A stretch of DNA of 64,000 nt from Rhodobacter huangdaonensis. GTDB taxonomy: Bacteria > Pseudomonadota > Alphaproteobacteria > Rhodobacterales > Rhodobacteraceae. The first letter of the stretch is position 1, and the number at the start of each line of letters is the position of its first letter. The DNA lies in contig NZ_SAVA01000004.1 in NCBI RefSeq assembly GCF_004022465.1, forward strand, positions 124,001-188,000, read 5' to 3'. The notes under the pieces were generated by a model that searched no databases, was not told the origin of the DNA, and was given only the letters and a program-made list of their open reading frames with translations. Positions 15,804-28,881 of the stretch are shown here, piece after piece. The position numbers and the translations under genes were made by a program.

Positions 15804-16625
15804 TCAGTCGACGCCCATCTGCGCGAGATAGCCCTCGATCAGCGGCACGTCGCTCGGGTTGTTCAGCTCCCAGAATTTCGCGCCGGGGGCAAAGACTTCG
15901 ACCGTCGAGACCGGGTAGCCGTTTTCGAGGAAGCGCAGCTGTTCGAGCCCTTCGAGCAGCTCGAGCGGGCCGGGCTCCCAGCCGGAATAGGCGGCGAGCG
16001 CCGCGCGGCGATAGGCGTAAAGCCCGACGTGGTGGAACACCGGCACGATGCCGTCGACCTCGCCCTTGCCATTGGTGAAGGGGATCACTTCCTTCGAGAA
16101 GTAAAGCGCCTGACCGAGCCGGTTCGACACCACCGTGGTGGCGCCGACGCGGCCGTTGCGACGGTCCTCGATGAAATGGCCGACCGATTCGGCATCGCAG
16201 CGCAGCACCGGGGTGGCGATGCCGCAAGACGGGGTGTCGCGCATCGCGGCGATCAGCGCGGTGACGAAGCCGGGCGGGGTCAGCGGCGCGTCACCCTGCA
16301 GGTTGACGATGATCTCGGCGCCGATCCCGGCGCGGTCGATCGCCTGGGCGACGCGCTCGGTGCCGTTGCGGCAGGCGGCATCGGTCAGGATCACCTCGGC
16401 GCCGATGCGGGCGGCCTCGTCGGCGATCCGGTCGTCATCGGTCGCGACGTAAAGCGAGATCGCCCCGCCCGCCTCCTCGATCGCCTTGCGCCCGGCCATC
16501 ACCGAGCGCTCGAGCAGGCTGCGCACCGTCCCCTTCGCCCCCGTGAGCGTCGCGAGCGGCTTGCCCGGGTAGCGGGTCGAGGCATAGCGCGCGGGGATGA
16601 TGATGCAGGCGTCGGCAGAGGTCAT
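15804..16625 (-). CDS. kdsB: 3-deoxy-manno-octulosonate cytidylyltransferase
   Basis: 273 residues. It activates Kdo as CMP-Kdo for lipopolysaccharide inner core, and for the Kdo linker of some capsules. IPARYASTRYPGKPLA is the nucleotide-binding signature at about residues 10-25, followed by VNLQGDAPL and FHHVGLYAYRR, as in KdsB. The family is nearer 250 residues, so this one is slightly long. Start ATG overlaps the kdsA stop by 4 nt, so the pair is translated together. Confidence 0.94.
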   Translation of the reverse strand: MTSADACIIIPARYASTRYPGKPLATLTGAKGTVRSLLERSVMAGRKAIEEAGGAISLYVATDDDRIADEAARIGAEVILTDAACRNGTERVAQAIDRAGIGAEIIVNLQGDAPLTPPGFVTALIAAMRDTPSCGIATPVLRCDAESVGHFIEDRRNGRVGATTVVSNRLGQALYFSKEVIPFTNGKGEVDGIVPVFHHVGLYAYRRAALAAYSGWEPGPLELLEGLEQLRFLENGYPVSTVEVFAPGAKFWELNNPSDVPLIEGYLAQMGVD

Positions 16626-17455
16626 TTCGCGATCCGTTCCTTGTAAAGCGCGTCGAAGGCACGCAGATCGGCCACCAGGCCAGCGAGCTGGTCGATCGGG
16701 ATCATGTTCGGCCCGTCCGAGGGCGCGTTGTCCGGGTCCTGATGGGTTTCGATGAACAGCGCCGAAACCCCCACGGCGCAGGCCGCCCGCGCCAGCACCG
16801 GCGCGAATTCGCGCTGCCCGCCCGAGGTGGTGCCCTGTCCGCCCGGCTGCTGCACCGAATGGGTGGCGTCGAACACCACCGGATAGCCGGTGCGTGCCAT
16901 GATCGGCAGGCCACGGAAATCGGTCACCAGGGTGTTGTAGCCGAACGAGGTGCCGCGGTCGCACAGCATGATGCGCTCGTTGCCGGTCGAGGCGACCTTG
17001 GCGGCGACATTCGCCATGTCCCAGGGCGCGAGGAACTGCCCCTTCTTCACGTTGATCGCCCGGCCGGTCTCGCCCGCGGCCAGCAGCAGGTCGGTCTGGC
17101 GGCACAGGAAGGCGGGGATCTGCAGCACGTCACAGACCTCGGCGGCGATGGCGCAATGCCAGGGCTCGTGCACATCGGTCAGCACCGGCACGCCGAATTC
17201 CTTGCCGATGTCGCCAAGGATCTGCAGCCCGGTCTCCATCCCCAGCCCGCGGGTCGTCGACAGCGAGGAGCGGTTCGCCTTGTCATAGCTTGCCTTGAAG
17301 ATGAACTGCGTGCCGGTCGGCGCACAGGCTTCGGCGATGCGCTCGGCCATCATCCGGGCATGGTCGCGGCTTTCGAGCTGGCACGGGCCGAGGATCAGGG
17401 CGATCGGGTTCGCCCCGCCGATCGCGATGTTGCCGATGGTCACGATGGAAGTCAT
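16622..17455 (-). CDS. kdsA: 2-dehydro-3-deoxyphosphooctonate aldolase (Kdo-8-phosphate synthase)
   Basis: 277 residues, usual length. It condenses phosphoenolpyruvate and arabinose 5-phosphate to Kdo-8-phosphate. LILGPCQLES, FKASYDKANRSS, PVLTDVHEP, FLCRQTDLL and FDATHSVQQPGG appear in order. The PCQLE cysteine suggests the metal-dependent class. The frame extends to a TTG at 17473; ATG at 17455 was chosen because AAGGACG lies 6 nt upstream. First gene of a kdsA-kdsB pair; the 216-bp gap upstream is shared with a divergent RTX gene. Confidence 0.95.
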   Translation of the reverse strand: MTSIVTIGNIAIGGANPIALILGPCQLESRDHARMMAERIAEACAPTGTQFIFKASYDKANRSSLSTTRGLGMETGLQILGDIGKEFGVPVLTDVHEPWHCAIAAEVCDVLQIPAFLCRQTDLLLAAGETGRAINVKKGQFLAPWDMANVAAKVASTGNERIMLCDRGTSFGYNTLVTDFRGLPIMARTGYPVVFDATHSVQQPGGQGTTSGGQREFAPVLARAACAVGVSALFIETHQDPDNAPSDGPNMIPIDQLAGLVADLRAFDALYKERIAK

Positions 17456-17671
17456 GGTTCGTCCTTCACGCAATGCCTGCAGGCAGGTTCAAACGGCATA
17501 TATGGGATTTCCGCGGCAAAAGGCAGCCCATTTGGCCGACCGGGGCCCCGCCGGCCGCAGGTGCGGTCTTCCGGCCATGAAAATGCCGCAGAATTCGGTT
17601 CTGATTGACCGCGGGCGCAGTCTTTCCTGGCCTTCGCCCGCGACGGATCCGGCCTCAGGACGAATCGACAG

Positions 17672-19606
17672 ATGAGACAACCGACGGCTTTCGAGCAGGA
17701 ACTCCTGCAATACATCAACCGCGCCCGGATGGACCCGGCCGGGGAGTTCGACGCGCTGATCGCCAATGCCGGCAGCCGCACCGCCGTCGCCTCTGACATC
17801 ACCACCGCGATCCGCTATTTCGGGGTCGATCTCGCGCTGTTCCACGAGCAGCTTGCCGCCTATGACCCGGTCGCGCCGCTCGCCTGGAACGGGCTGCTCG
17901 CCGATGCCGCGCTCGGACACAGCCGGCTGATGATCGATCAGGACACGCAGGCGCACCAGCTTTCCGGCGAAGCCGCGCTCGGCCCCCGGATCCTTGCCAC
18001 GGGCTATCCGGCGCTGCGGGTGGGCGAAAACATCTTCGCCTATGCCGAGAATGCGCTTTACGCCCATGCCGGCTTCTTCATCGACTGGGGCTATGGTCCG
18101 GGCGGGATGCAGGACCCGGCCGGGCACCGGATCACGATCCTGAACGGTGCCTATACCGAGGTCGGCATCGGCGCGCTTGCCGACCGGTCTTCCTCGACCA
18201 CCGTCGGCCCCTGGGTGGTGACCCAGGACTTCGGAGCCCGCGCGGATGCCGTGCCACAGCTTCTGGGCGTGGTCTTTGACGATGCCGATGGCGATTCCGT
18301 CTATGATGCGGGCGAGGGGATGGGCGGCGTCACCGTCACCATCACCGGCAATGGCCACACGATGACCACCACGACCTGGGATGCGGGCGGCTACCAGCTC
18401 GGGCTCGATCCGGGCAGCTATTCGGTGGTGTTCTCGGGTGGCGGGCTCGACGGCGTGGTGCGCGGCACGGCCACGCTCGGCGGCGAGAACGCGGCGCTGG
18501 ATGCCCGCGCCGCGGATGCCGTTCCGGCGATCACCACGATCAGTGGCGACACCGCGGCGAACCGGCTGGCCGGCACGGTCTGGGAAGACCAGATCTTCGG
18601 TCGCGGCGGCGCCGACACGCTGATCGGCGGGGCCGGCGCCGACACGCTCGATGGCGGTTTCGGCAATGACCTGCTGAACGGCGGCTTCGGCCGAGATGTC
18701 CTGTTCGGCGGCAATGGCGCCGACACGCTCAACGGCGGCCCCGGGGCGGACCGGATGACCGGCGGCAACGGCTCCGACCTCTTCCATGTCGACACGGCCG
18801 GCGACCTGATCGTCGAATGGCGAAGCTGGGGGGGAACCGACACGGTGATCGCCTCGGTCGATTTCTCGCTGACGATGGCGCATCTCGAGAACCTGGTGCT
18901 CACCGGCACGGCGCTGCGCGGCATCGGCAATGCGCTGGCGAACCGGATCACCGGCACTGCCGGCGACAATTTCATCGACGGCGGCCGCAATGCCGATACC
19001 ATGCTTGGCGGGGCGGGGAATGACATCTACGTCGTGCGCGACGCCGGCGATCAGGTGATCGAATGGGCGAACCGCGGTCTCGACACCGTGCGCGCCTATG
19101 TCTCGACCGTGCTGCCGCAGAACGTCGAGCGGCTGTATCTGCAGCCCGCACGCGATGCCGCGGGGGCGGGGATCGAGGGGCTGAGCGGCACCGGCAATGC
19201 GCTCGCGAACACGCTCTTCGGCAATATGTTCGACAACACCCTGACCGGCCGGCAGGGAAATGACACGCTGCGCGGCGGCGCCGGCGCCGATGCCTTCGTC
19301 TTCGACCGGCTGCCGGGGGCGGAGAACGTCGACCACATCCTCGACTTCAACCGCAACGCCGCCGCCGAGGGCGATACGCTGCGCATGGCGCATTGGGCCT
19401 TCGCCGGGGTCGCGCGCGGCGCGCTGTCCGAAACGGCCTTCCACACCGGGGCGACGGCGCAGGATGCCGCGGACCGCTTCCTTTACGACGCGGCGGCCGG
19501 GCAATTGTGGTTCGACGCCGACGGCACGGGGACGACCGACAGGGTGCTGGTCGCCACCTTCAGCGCCGGCACCGCGCTGAGCGCCGCCGACATCTTCGTG
19601 TTCTGA
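17672..19606 (+). CDS. Secreted CAP-domain protein with RTX calcium-binding repeats
   Basis: 644 residues, three parts. Residues 5-170 form a CAP/SCP domain (YINRARMDPAGEF, PLAWNGLLADAALGHS, RVGENIF). About 205-290 look like an SdrD-B/CNA-B type beta domain (GVVFDDADGDSVYDAGEG). From about 300 on, RTX-type nonapeptides such as GGAGADTLDGG and GGNGADTLNGG bind calcium, and the protein ends in a short hydrophobic IFVF, a usual type I secretion end. There is no N-terminal signal peptide, as expected for RTX export. No type I transporter is nearby. CAP proteins range from adhesins to proteases, so the activity is open. It ends 6 bp before the convergent mtgA. Confidence 0.85.
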   Translation: MRQPTAFEQELLQYINRARMDPAGEFDALIANAGSRTAVASDITTAIRYFGVDLALFHEQLAAYDPVAPLAWNGLLADAALGHSRLMIDQDTQAHQLSGEAALGPRILATGYPALRVGENIFAYAENALYAHAGFFIDWGYGPGGMQDPAGHRITILNGAYTEVGIGALADRSSSTTVGPWVVTQDFGARADAVPQLLGVVFDDADGDSVYDAGEGMGGVTVTITGNGHTMTTTTWDAGGYQLGLDPGSYSVVFSGGGLDGVVRGTATLGGENAALDARAADAVPAITTISGDTAANRLAGTVWEDQIFGRGGADTLIGGAGADTLDGGFGNDLLNGGFGRDVLFGGNGADTLNGGPGADRMTGGNGSDLFHVDTAGDLIVEWRSWGGTDTVIASVDFSLTMAHLENLVLTGTALRGIGNALANRITGTAGDNFIDGGRNADTMLGGAGNDIYVVRDAGDQVIEWANRGLDTVRAYVSTVLPQNVERLYLQPARDAAGAGIEGLSGTGNALANTLFGNMFDNTLTGRQGNDTLRGGAGADAFVFDRLPGAENVDHILDFNRNAAAEGDTLRMAHWAFAGVARGALSETAFHTGATAQDAADRFLYDAAAGQLWFDADGTGTTDRVLVATFSAGTALSAADIFVF

Positions 19607-19612
19607 GCCAGT

Positions 19613-20365
19613 TCAGTCGCGCGAGAAACAGGCGGCGCGGCCGTCGACACGGATCGTCTGCGCCCCGTCCGAGATCGCCCGTGCCCGACGCGAGACGAAA
19701 GTCGACGGGTGCGAGGCCGAGCGCCCCTTCGGGTCGGGCAGCACCGCGGCAAGCAGTGCCGCCTGGCGCGCCGTCAGCTTGTCGGGCGTGGTGCGGAAAT
19801 AGTGGAAGGCCGCGGCGTTCACCCCGAACACGCCCTCGCCGAATTCCGCGACGTTGAGATAGACCTCGAGAATGCGCCGCTTGCTCCAGACGAATTCGAC
19901 CACCGGGGTCAGCGCCGCTTCCATCGCCTTGCGCAGCCAGCTCCGGCCCTGCCACAGGAAGACGTTCTTCACCGTCTGCTGGCTGATCGTCGAGGCGCCA
20001 CGGTCGGCGCCGGCATCAATCGCCTGGCGGATCGCCTTCATGTCAAAGCCCCAGTGCCGGCAGAAATTCGCGTCCTCCGCGGCAACGACCGAGCGCGCCA
20101 CCACCGGCGCGATCTCGTCCATCGGCGTCCATTGCTGATCGACCGAACCGAGCCGGCGCATCTCCGACCAGATCGTCAGGGTGATCGGCGGGTTGACGAC
20201 GGTGTAGGCGACAATGAGCGCGACATAGGCCGCCGCGCCCCCCAGCACGAGGCGCGCAAGCCAGCGCAGCGCCCAGCGCAGGGGCGCGCTTGCGCCCTGT
20301 GCGGCCGCGCCTGCGGCTTTCTTGCCCGGTGATGCCCTGCGTGCTGCCATGGCGCCATAAGTCAT
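19613..20365 (-). CDS. mtgA: Monofunctional biosynthetic peptidoglycan transglycosylase
   Basis: 250 residues. One membrane span at about 36-56 anchors a periplasmic GT51 domain that polymerises lipid II into glycan strands. Motifs are VAAEDANFCRHWGFD (catalytic Glu97), GASTISQQTVKNVFL and RRILEVYLNVAEFG. There is no transpeptidase domain, which separates it from PBP1 proteins. Start could be 20365 or the ATG at 20350; neither has a strong ribosome site. It converges on the RTX gene. Confidence 0.94.
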   Translation of the reverse strand: MTYGAMAARRASPGKKAAGAAAQGASAPLRWALRWLARLVLGGAAAYVALIVAYTVVNPPITLTIWSEMRRLGSVDQQWTPMDEIAPVVARSVVAAEDANFCRHWGFDMKAIRQAIDAGADRGASTISQQTVKNVFLWQGRSWLRKAMEAALTPVVEFVWSKRRILEVYLNVAEFGEGVFGVNAAAFHYFRTTPDKLTARQAALLAAVLPDPKGRSASHPSTFVSRRARAISDGAQTIRVDGRAACFSRD

Positions 20366-20399
20366 GCCCGGGCCGGTCAGGTCAAGATATCCGCGGCCC

Positions 20400-20972
20400 T
20401 CAATCGGGCCCGGCGCCGATCACCGGCTGCTTCCGTTCGGCGGCGGCCTCGGTCATCTCCTCGGCGCTGACCGCGGTGGTGCCGGCGCGCGCGATTGCCA
20501 CGTGCAGCCGCGCCTCCATGTCCTCGGGCAGCTCGGTGCTCAGGCTGCGCCCGGTCGCGCCCAGAGTGCGCAGCCGTTCGAGCACCTCGGCCGCCCGCGC
20601 CCGGCGCAGCAACAGGAAGAGCACGGCGCCCCCCTGCGGCAGCGCGGTGGCGGCGCGGCGCATGAAATCGTCGTTGATGCCGATGTCGGTATGCGCGCCC
20701 GCAAGCGCGCCGATGCCGGCGCCGATCGCGGCCCCCGCCACCGGCGCAAGAAAGACGAGCCCGATCAGCGCCCCCCAGACGGTGCCGCCAAGCGCGCCGC
20801 TGGCCGTCAGGTTCAGCGGCTGGTGCAAGATCACCCCGCCCTCCGCGTCGCGCGTCGCCACCACCATGTCCTCGGCGTCGAGGAGGCCGGTGCGCTGCAG
20901 TTCGGCCAGCGAATCGCGCATGCCGAAAGCCGCCGCTTCGGTGTCGAAGGCCAGGATCAGAAGCTCAGCCAT
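20400..20972 (-). CDS. DUF1269 family membrane protein
   Basis: 190 residues, starting MAELLILAFDTEAAAFGM, the typical opening of DUF1269 proteins. A glycine/alanine-rich hydrophobic hairpin at about 60-95 (GALGGTVWGALIGLVFLAPVAG) suggests membrane insertion, followed by a conserved INDDFMRR segment. The function is unknown. The AAGGAG ribosome site supports the start. It stands alone between mtgA (35 bp) and the gltB terminator; the C-terminal tail is charged and probably disordered. Confidence 0.82.
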   Translation of the reverse strand: MAELLILAFDTEAAAFGMRDSLAELQRTGLLDAEDMVVATRDAEGGVILHQPLNLTASGALGGTVWGALIGLVFLAPVAGAAIGAGIGALAGAHTDIGINDDFMRRAATALPQGGAVLFLLLRRARAAEVLERLRTLGATGRSLSTELPEDMEARLHVAIARAGTTAVSAEEMTEAAAERKQPVIGAGPD

Positions 20973-21001
20973 CTCGCTCTCCTTGTGGCTGCAAACGAAC
21001 A

Positions 21002-21025
21002 GGGCGGGACCCGAAGGTCCCGCCC
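21002..21025 (-). terminator. Terminator of gltB
   Basis: GGGCGGGACC and GGTCCCGCCC form a perfect 10-bp stem. On the minus strand the loop is UUCG closed by C-G, the very stable tetraloop. It begins 33 nt after the gltB stop and is followed by TGTTCGTTTG. Confidence 0.75.
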
Positions 21026-21057
21026 GTCAACGCCCGGAAACGGTATCCGGTTCCATC

Positions 21058-25596
<4,539 letters not shown>

Positions 25597-25608
25597 CACA
25601 GTGCCTCC

Positions 25609-26328
25609 TCAGAGAGTGGGACGGTCAGGGTTCGGGGACATGTTGGTCATCATCATGTCGCAATCAAATTCGGGCTCGGCCGCGGCAAAGCCCTTGTCGC
25701 CCGGAAAGGCGAAGGTCACGGGCGCCTGCGAGATCTCGCTGTGGTCGCCCTGGACGGTGTCGTAGGTCTCGGTGTCCGAGAAGAAGAGACGCAGCTTGCG
25801 CGAGATCAGCTGCATCCCCTTGCGGGTGGCAAGCACATTGCCGGCGCCGTCCTCGATCCGCATCTCGAAGCCGCAACGCTCGAGGGGCTGCCCCCCGATC
25901 GTCACGCGCTCGCCGGTCAGCTGATCGTGGCCGATGTAGCGCCGCACCTCGCCGCCCGACGAGCGGGTAATGAAGTCGTAATCGTCGCGGCCCGTCGACA
26001 GCAGCGCGCTGAACGAGGCGTTGTCGGCCGAGGCGGCAGCGTCGAGCGCGTCATAATCGCCGGTCTCGAGATCGAGGCTCCCGATCCAGCGGGTCTCGCT
26101 GTCGATGTGGCTGCGGAAGAACTCGCCCTTGCCGTCGGCCAGCGACACCCACTGATCGCCCGCGGGATCGGCCGCGCAGCGATAGTGGTTCGCCACCTGG
26201 CACGAATGCAGCTGCACCGTCATCTCGAGCGTGCAGCCCGGCGGCGGCGCGAAGGTGCCGCCGGCCTGCGCCGGCAGTGCCGCGCACAGCCCTCCGAACA
26301 GAGCCAGATATGCCAGAGCCGGACGCAT
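25609..26328 (-). CDS. Exported protein of unknown function between gltD and gltB
   Basis: 239 residues. A signal peptide is clear: MRPALAYLALFGGLCAALPAQA, with cleavage expected after AQA near residue 22. The mature part has several cysteines (CTLEM, HSCQVANHYRC, ERCGFEM, FDCDMMM), suggesting periplasmic disulfides, and a segment on GEVRRYIGHDQL. I do not recognise the family. ATG at 26328 was chosen because AGAAGG lies 6 nt before it. It lies 68 bp after gltD and 12 bp before gltB, so it is transcribed with glutamate synthase, though a periplasmic partner of this cytoplasmic enzyme is not expected. Confidence 0.8.
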   Translation of the reverse strand: MRPALAYLALFGGLCAALPAQAGGTFAPPPGCTLEMTVQLHSCQVANHYRCAADPAGDQWVSLADGKGEFFRSHIDSETRWIGSLDLETGDYDALDAAASADNASFSALLSTGRDDYDFITRSSGGEVRRYIGHDQLTGERVTIGGQPLERCGFEMRIEDGAGNVLATRKGMQLISRKLRLFFSDTETYDTVQGDHSEISQAPVTFAFPGDKGFAAAEPEFDCDMMMTNMSPNPDRPTL

Positions 26329-26396
26329 TGTCATCCTTCTTCCGAACAGGGCCGAGACCGCCCCCGCCGGCCGGGGCCGGACACGGGAAAGGTCGT

Positions 26397-27830
26397 TCAC
26401 TCGGCCGCGACGCGCGAGGCGCCGTCGAGATACTTGACGATCTCGGCGCCGGCCTCGCGGCCGTCGCGGATCGCCCAGACCACGAGCGAGGCACCGCGCA
26501 CGATGTCGCCCACGGCATAGACGCCGGGCAGCGAGGTCGCATGGGTGCCGAAGGCCGCCTTGATCGTGCCCCAGCGGGTGGTCTCGAGCGCCTCGACGCC
26601 CCACATCTCGGGCAGGTTCTCGGGTTCGAAGCCAAGCGCCTGGATCACCAGATCGGCCGGTTCCTCGTAGATCCCGCCCTCGATCGGCTCGGGCGACTGC
26701 CGGCCCGAGGCATCGGGCGCACCGAGCTTCATGCGCTGGATCGTCACCGAGCGCACCGGGTTGCCGGAAAACGCCTTGGGCGCGGCGAGCCAGACGAATT
26801 CGGCGCCCTCTTCCTCGGCGTTCTTCACCTCGCGCTGCGAGCCCGGCATGTTCGCCCGGTCGCGGCGGTAGACGCATTTGACCGAGGTCGCGCCCTGACG
26901 GATCGAGGTGCGCACGCAGTCCATCGCGGTGTCGCCGCCGCCGATCACCAGCACGCGCTTGCCCTCGGCGTTCAGCGTGCCGTCATCATATTCGGGCACG
27001 TCGTCGCCGAAGCCCTTCTTGTTCGAGGCGGTGAGGAAGTCGATCGCGCGCACGATGCCCGCGGCGTCGGCGCCCGGGTCGCGCAGATCGCGCGTCTTGT
27101 AGACGCCCGTGGCGATCAGCACCGCGTCATGCTTGCCGCGGATCGCGTCGAAGGAGATATCCTCGCCGACATTGCAGTTCAGCACGAATTCGACGCCGCC
27201 ATCCTCGAGCTGCTTGACGCGGCTCATCACCACGTCCTTTTCCAGCTTGAAGCCCGGGATGCCGTAGGTCAGCAGCCCGCCGGCGCGGTCGTGGCGTTCA
27301 TAGACGGTCACCTGCACGCCCGTCCGGCGCAGCGCGTCGGCCGCGGCAAGGCCGCCCGGACCGCCGCCGATGATGCCCACGCTTTCCGCGCGCTCGACCG
27401 CCGGCTTGATCGGCTTGACCCAACCCATGTCCCAGGCGGTGTCGGTGATGTATTTCTCGATCGCCCCGATCGTCACCGTGCCGTGGCCCGACTGCTCGAT
27501 CACGCAGTTGCCTTCGCACAGACGATCCTGCGGACAGATCCGGCCGCAGATCTCGGGGAAGGAGTTGGTGGCCTGGCTGATCTCATAGGCCTCCTGCAAC
27601 CGGCCCTCGGCGGTCAGCCGCAGCCAGTCGGGGATGTTGTTGTGCAGCGGGCAATGCGAATGGCAGTAGGGCACGCCGCACTGGCTGCAGCGGCTGGCCT
27701 GCTCGGCCGCCTTGGCATCGGCGAATTCGCGGTAGATCTCGTGGAAATCCTGCGAGCGCACGGTCGCGTCACGCTTCTCGGGCATCTCCTTCGCCGTGTG
27801 GACGAACTTGAGCATGCGTTGCTGTGCCAT
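26397..27830 (-). CDS. gltD: Glutamate synthase (NADPH) small subunit
   Basis: 477 residues. It passes electrons from NADPH via FAD and iron-sulfur centres to GltB. The N-terminal cysteine motifs CSQCGVPYCHSHCP and CGRICPQDRLCEGNC, the FAD site IIGGGPGGLAAAD and the NADPH site VIGGGDTAMDC are in order. The frame reaches 27845, but ATG at 27830 has GGGAGG 8 nt upstream. First gene of the glutamate-synthase series; repeated TGACC/GGTCA sequences lie 80-160 bp upstream. Confidence 0.97.
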   Translation of the reverse strand: MAQQRMLKFVHTAKEMPEKRDATVRSQDFHEIYREFADAKAAEQASRCSQCGVPYCHSHCPLHNNIPDWLRLTAEGRLQEAYEISQATNSFPEICGRICPQDRLCEGNCVIEQSGHGTVTIGAIEKYITDTAWDMGWVKPIKPAVERAESVGIIGGGPGGLAAADALRRTGVQVTVYERHDRAGGLLTYGIPGFKLEKDVVMSRVKQLEDGGVEFVLNCNVGEDISFDAIRGKHDAVLIATGVYKTRDLRDPGADAAGIVRAIDFLTASNKKGFGDDVPEYDDGTLNAEGKRVLVIGGGDTAMDCVRTSIRQGATSVKCVYRRDRANMPGSQREVKNAEEEGAEFVWLAAPKAFSGNPVRSVTIQRMKLGAPDASGRQSPEPIEGGIYEEPADLVIQALGFEPENLPEMWGVEALETTRWGTIKAAFGTHATSLPGVYAVGDIVRGASLVVWAIRDGREAGAEIVKYLDGASRVAAE

Positions 27831-27907
27831 GGATGCGCCTCCCATTGGTGCAATTCCGGGTGCGCATGAGTTACACCCCTTCGCGGCGGAATAAAAGTCA
27901 GCATATG

Positions 27908-27988
27908 TGACCTAAATGGCCGAAAAATACCGCGATGACCGGGGTGGGGTGAATTTTTTGGGTCAAATAAGGTCAGTGGTGATGACCT
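27908..27988. promoter_or_regulatory. Cluster of TGACC/GGTCA repeats upstream of gltD
   Basis: The pentamer TGACC occurs five times in either orientation: 27908, 27936, 27961, 27971 and 27983. The last two belong to a perfect dyad, AGGTCA-N7-TGACCT (27970-27988). This part of the 220-bp gap is also AT-rich. It may bind a regulator of glutamate synthase; I cannot name which. Confidence 0.45.
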
Positions 27989-28019
27989 ATGCGCAATTCG
28001 ACAAGGAATTCAGGGGTGG

Positions 28020-28043
28020 GAATCACCGAACTGAGGGTGATTC
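28020..28043 (-). terminator. Hairpin after uppP
   Basis: GAATCACC and GGTGATTC form a perfect 8-bp stem with an 8-nt loop, starting 7 nt past the uppP stop on the minus strand. No U-tract follows. Confidence 0.5.
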
Positions 28044-28050
28044 TCTCGAT

Positions 28051-28845
28051 TCAGTTGACGACACCCGCCTGCGCAAGGGCAAGCAGAACCGCGCCGAAGA
28101 CGATGCGGTAGATCGCGAAGGAGGTGAAACGATGCGTCCGGATGAAACCGAGCAGCCATTTCACCGCGACAAAGGCGGTCACGGTCGACACCACGAAGGC
28201 GATGCCGAGCCCGGTCCAGTCCTCCTGGCCGACGCCGTCCTTCACCTGTTTCAGCAGCTCGTAGCCGCTCGCCGCATACATCGTCGGGATGCCGACGAGA
28301 AAGGCGAACTCGGTCGCCGCGGCGCGGTTCGAGGTGCCCAGCAACATCGCGGCGAAGATCGTCGCGCCCGAGCGCGAGGTGCCGGGGAAGATGCCGGCGA
28401 CGATCTGCGCGAGACCCACGGCGATCGCGACGCGCAGGGTGATGCGGGTGCTGTCGGGCAGCCGCGCGGCGATCGCCTCGGCGCCAAGGATCCAGATCCC
28501 GCCCAGCACCAGCGCCCAGGCAATCGGCGTGATCGTCTCCGGCAGCTCGAAGCCGAGCTTCTTCACCACCAGGCCAAGCACGGCGGTGATCAGAAAGGCG
28601 ATGGTCAGCTTGAGCAGATAATCGCGGTTCTCGGGGGTGCGCCAGTTCAGGAACAGCCCGACGATCCGCTGCCAGTAGATCAGCGTGACGGCGAGGATCG
28701 CCCCCGCCTGGATCACGATGTTGTAGGTGTCGGACCGGGCGCCGAGCCAGTGTTCGGCCAAAAGCAGGTGCCCGGTGCTGGAGATCGGCAGGAACTCGGT
28801 GATGCCCTCGATGATGCCGAGGAGCACGTCATTCAGATAGGACAA
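28051..28845 (-). CDS. uppP: Undecaprenyl-diphosphatase (UppP/BacA)
   Basis: 264 residues with about eight membrane segments. It dephosphorylates undecaprenyl diphosphate so that the lipid carrier can be reused for peptidoglycan and surface glycans. The signatures EGITEFLPISSTGH (residues 13-26) and FPGTSRSGA are intact. The start is TTG: the GGGAGG ribosome site 6 nt upstream and the conserved N-terminus leave no room for an ATG. It follows the NDUFA9-type gene by 36 bp and is probably co-transcribed. Confidence 0.95.
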   Translation of the reverse strand: MSYLNDVLLGIIEGITEFLPISSTGHLLLAEHWLGARSDTYNIVIQAGAILAVTLIYWQRIVGLFLNWRTPENRDYLLKLTIAFLITAVLGLVVKKLGFELPETITPIAWALVLGGIWILGAEAIAARLPDSTRITLRVAIAVGLAQIVAGIFPGTSRSGATIFAAMLLGTSNRAAATEFAFLVGIPTMYAASGYELLKQVKDGVGQEDWTGLGIAFVVSTVTAFVAVKWLLGFIRTHRFTSFAIYRIVFGAVLLALAQAGVVN

Positions 28846-28881
28846 GCTGTCCTCCCATGCGGGCTATGCCGCCGCCCCGGA

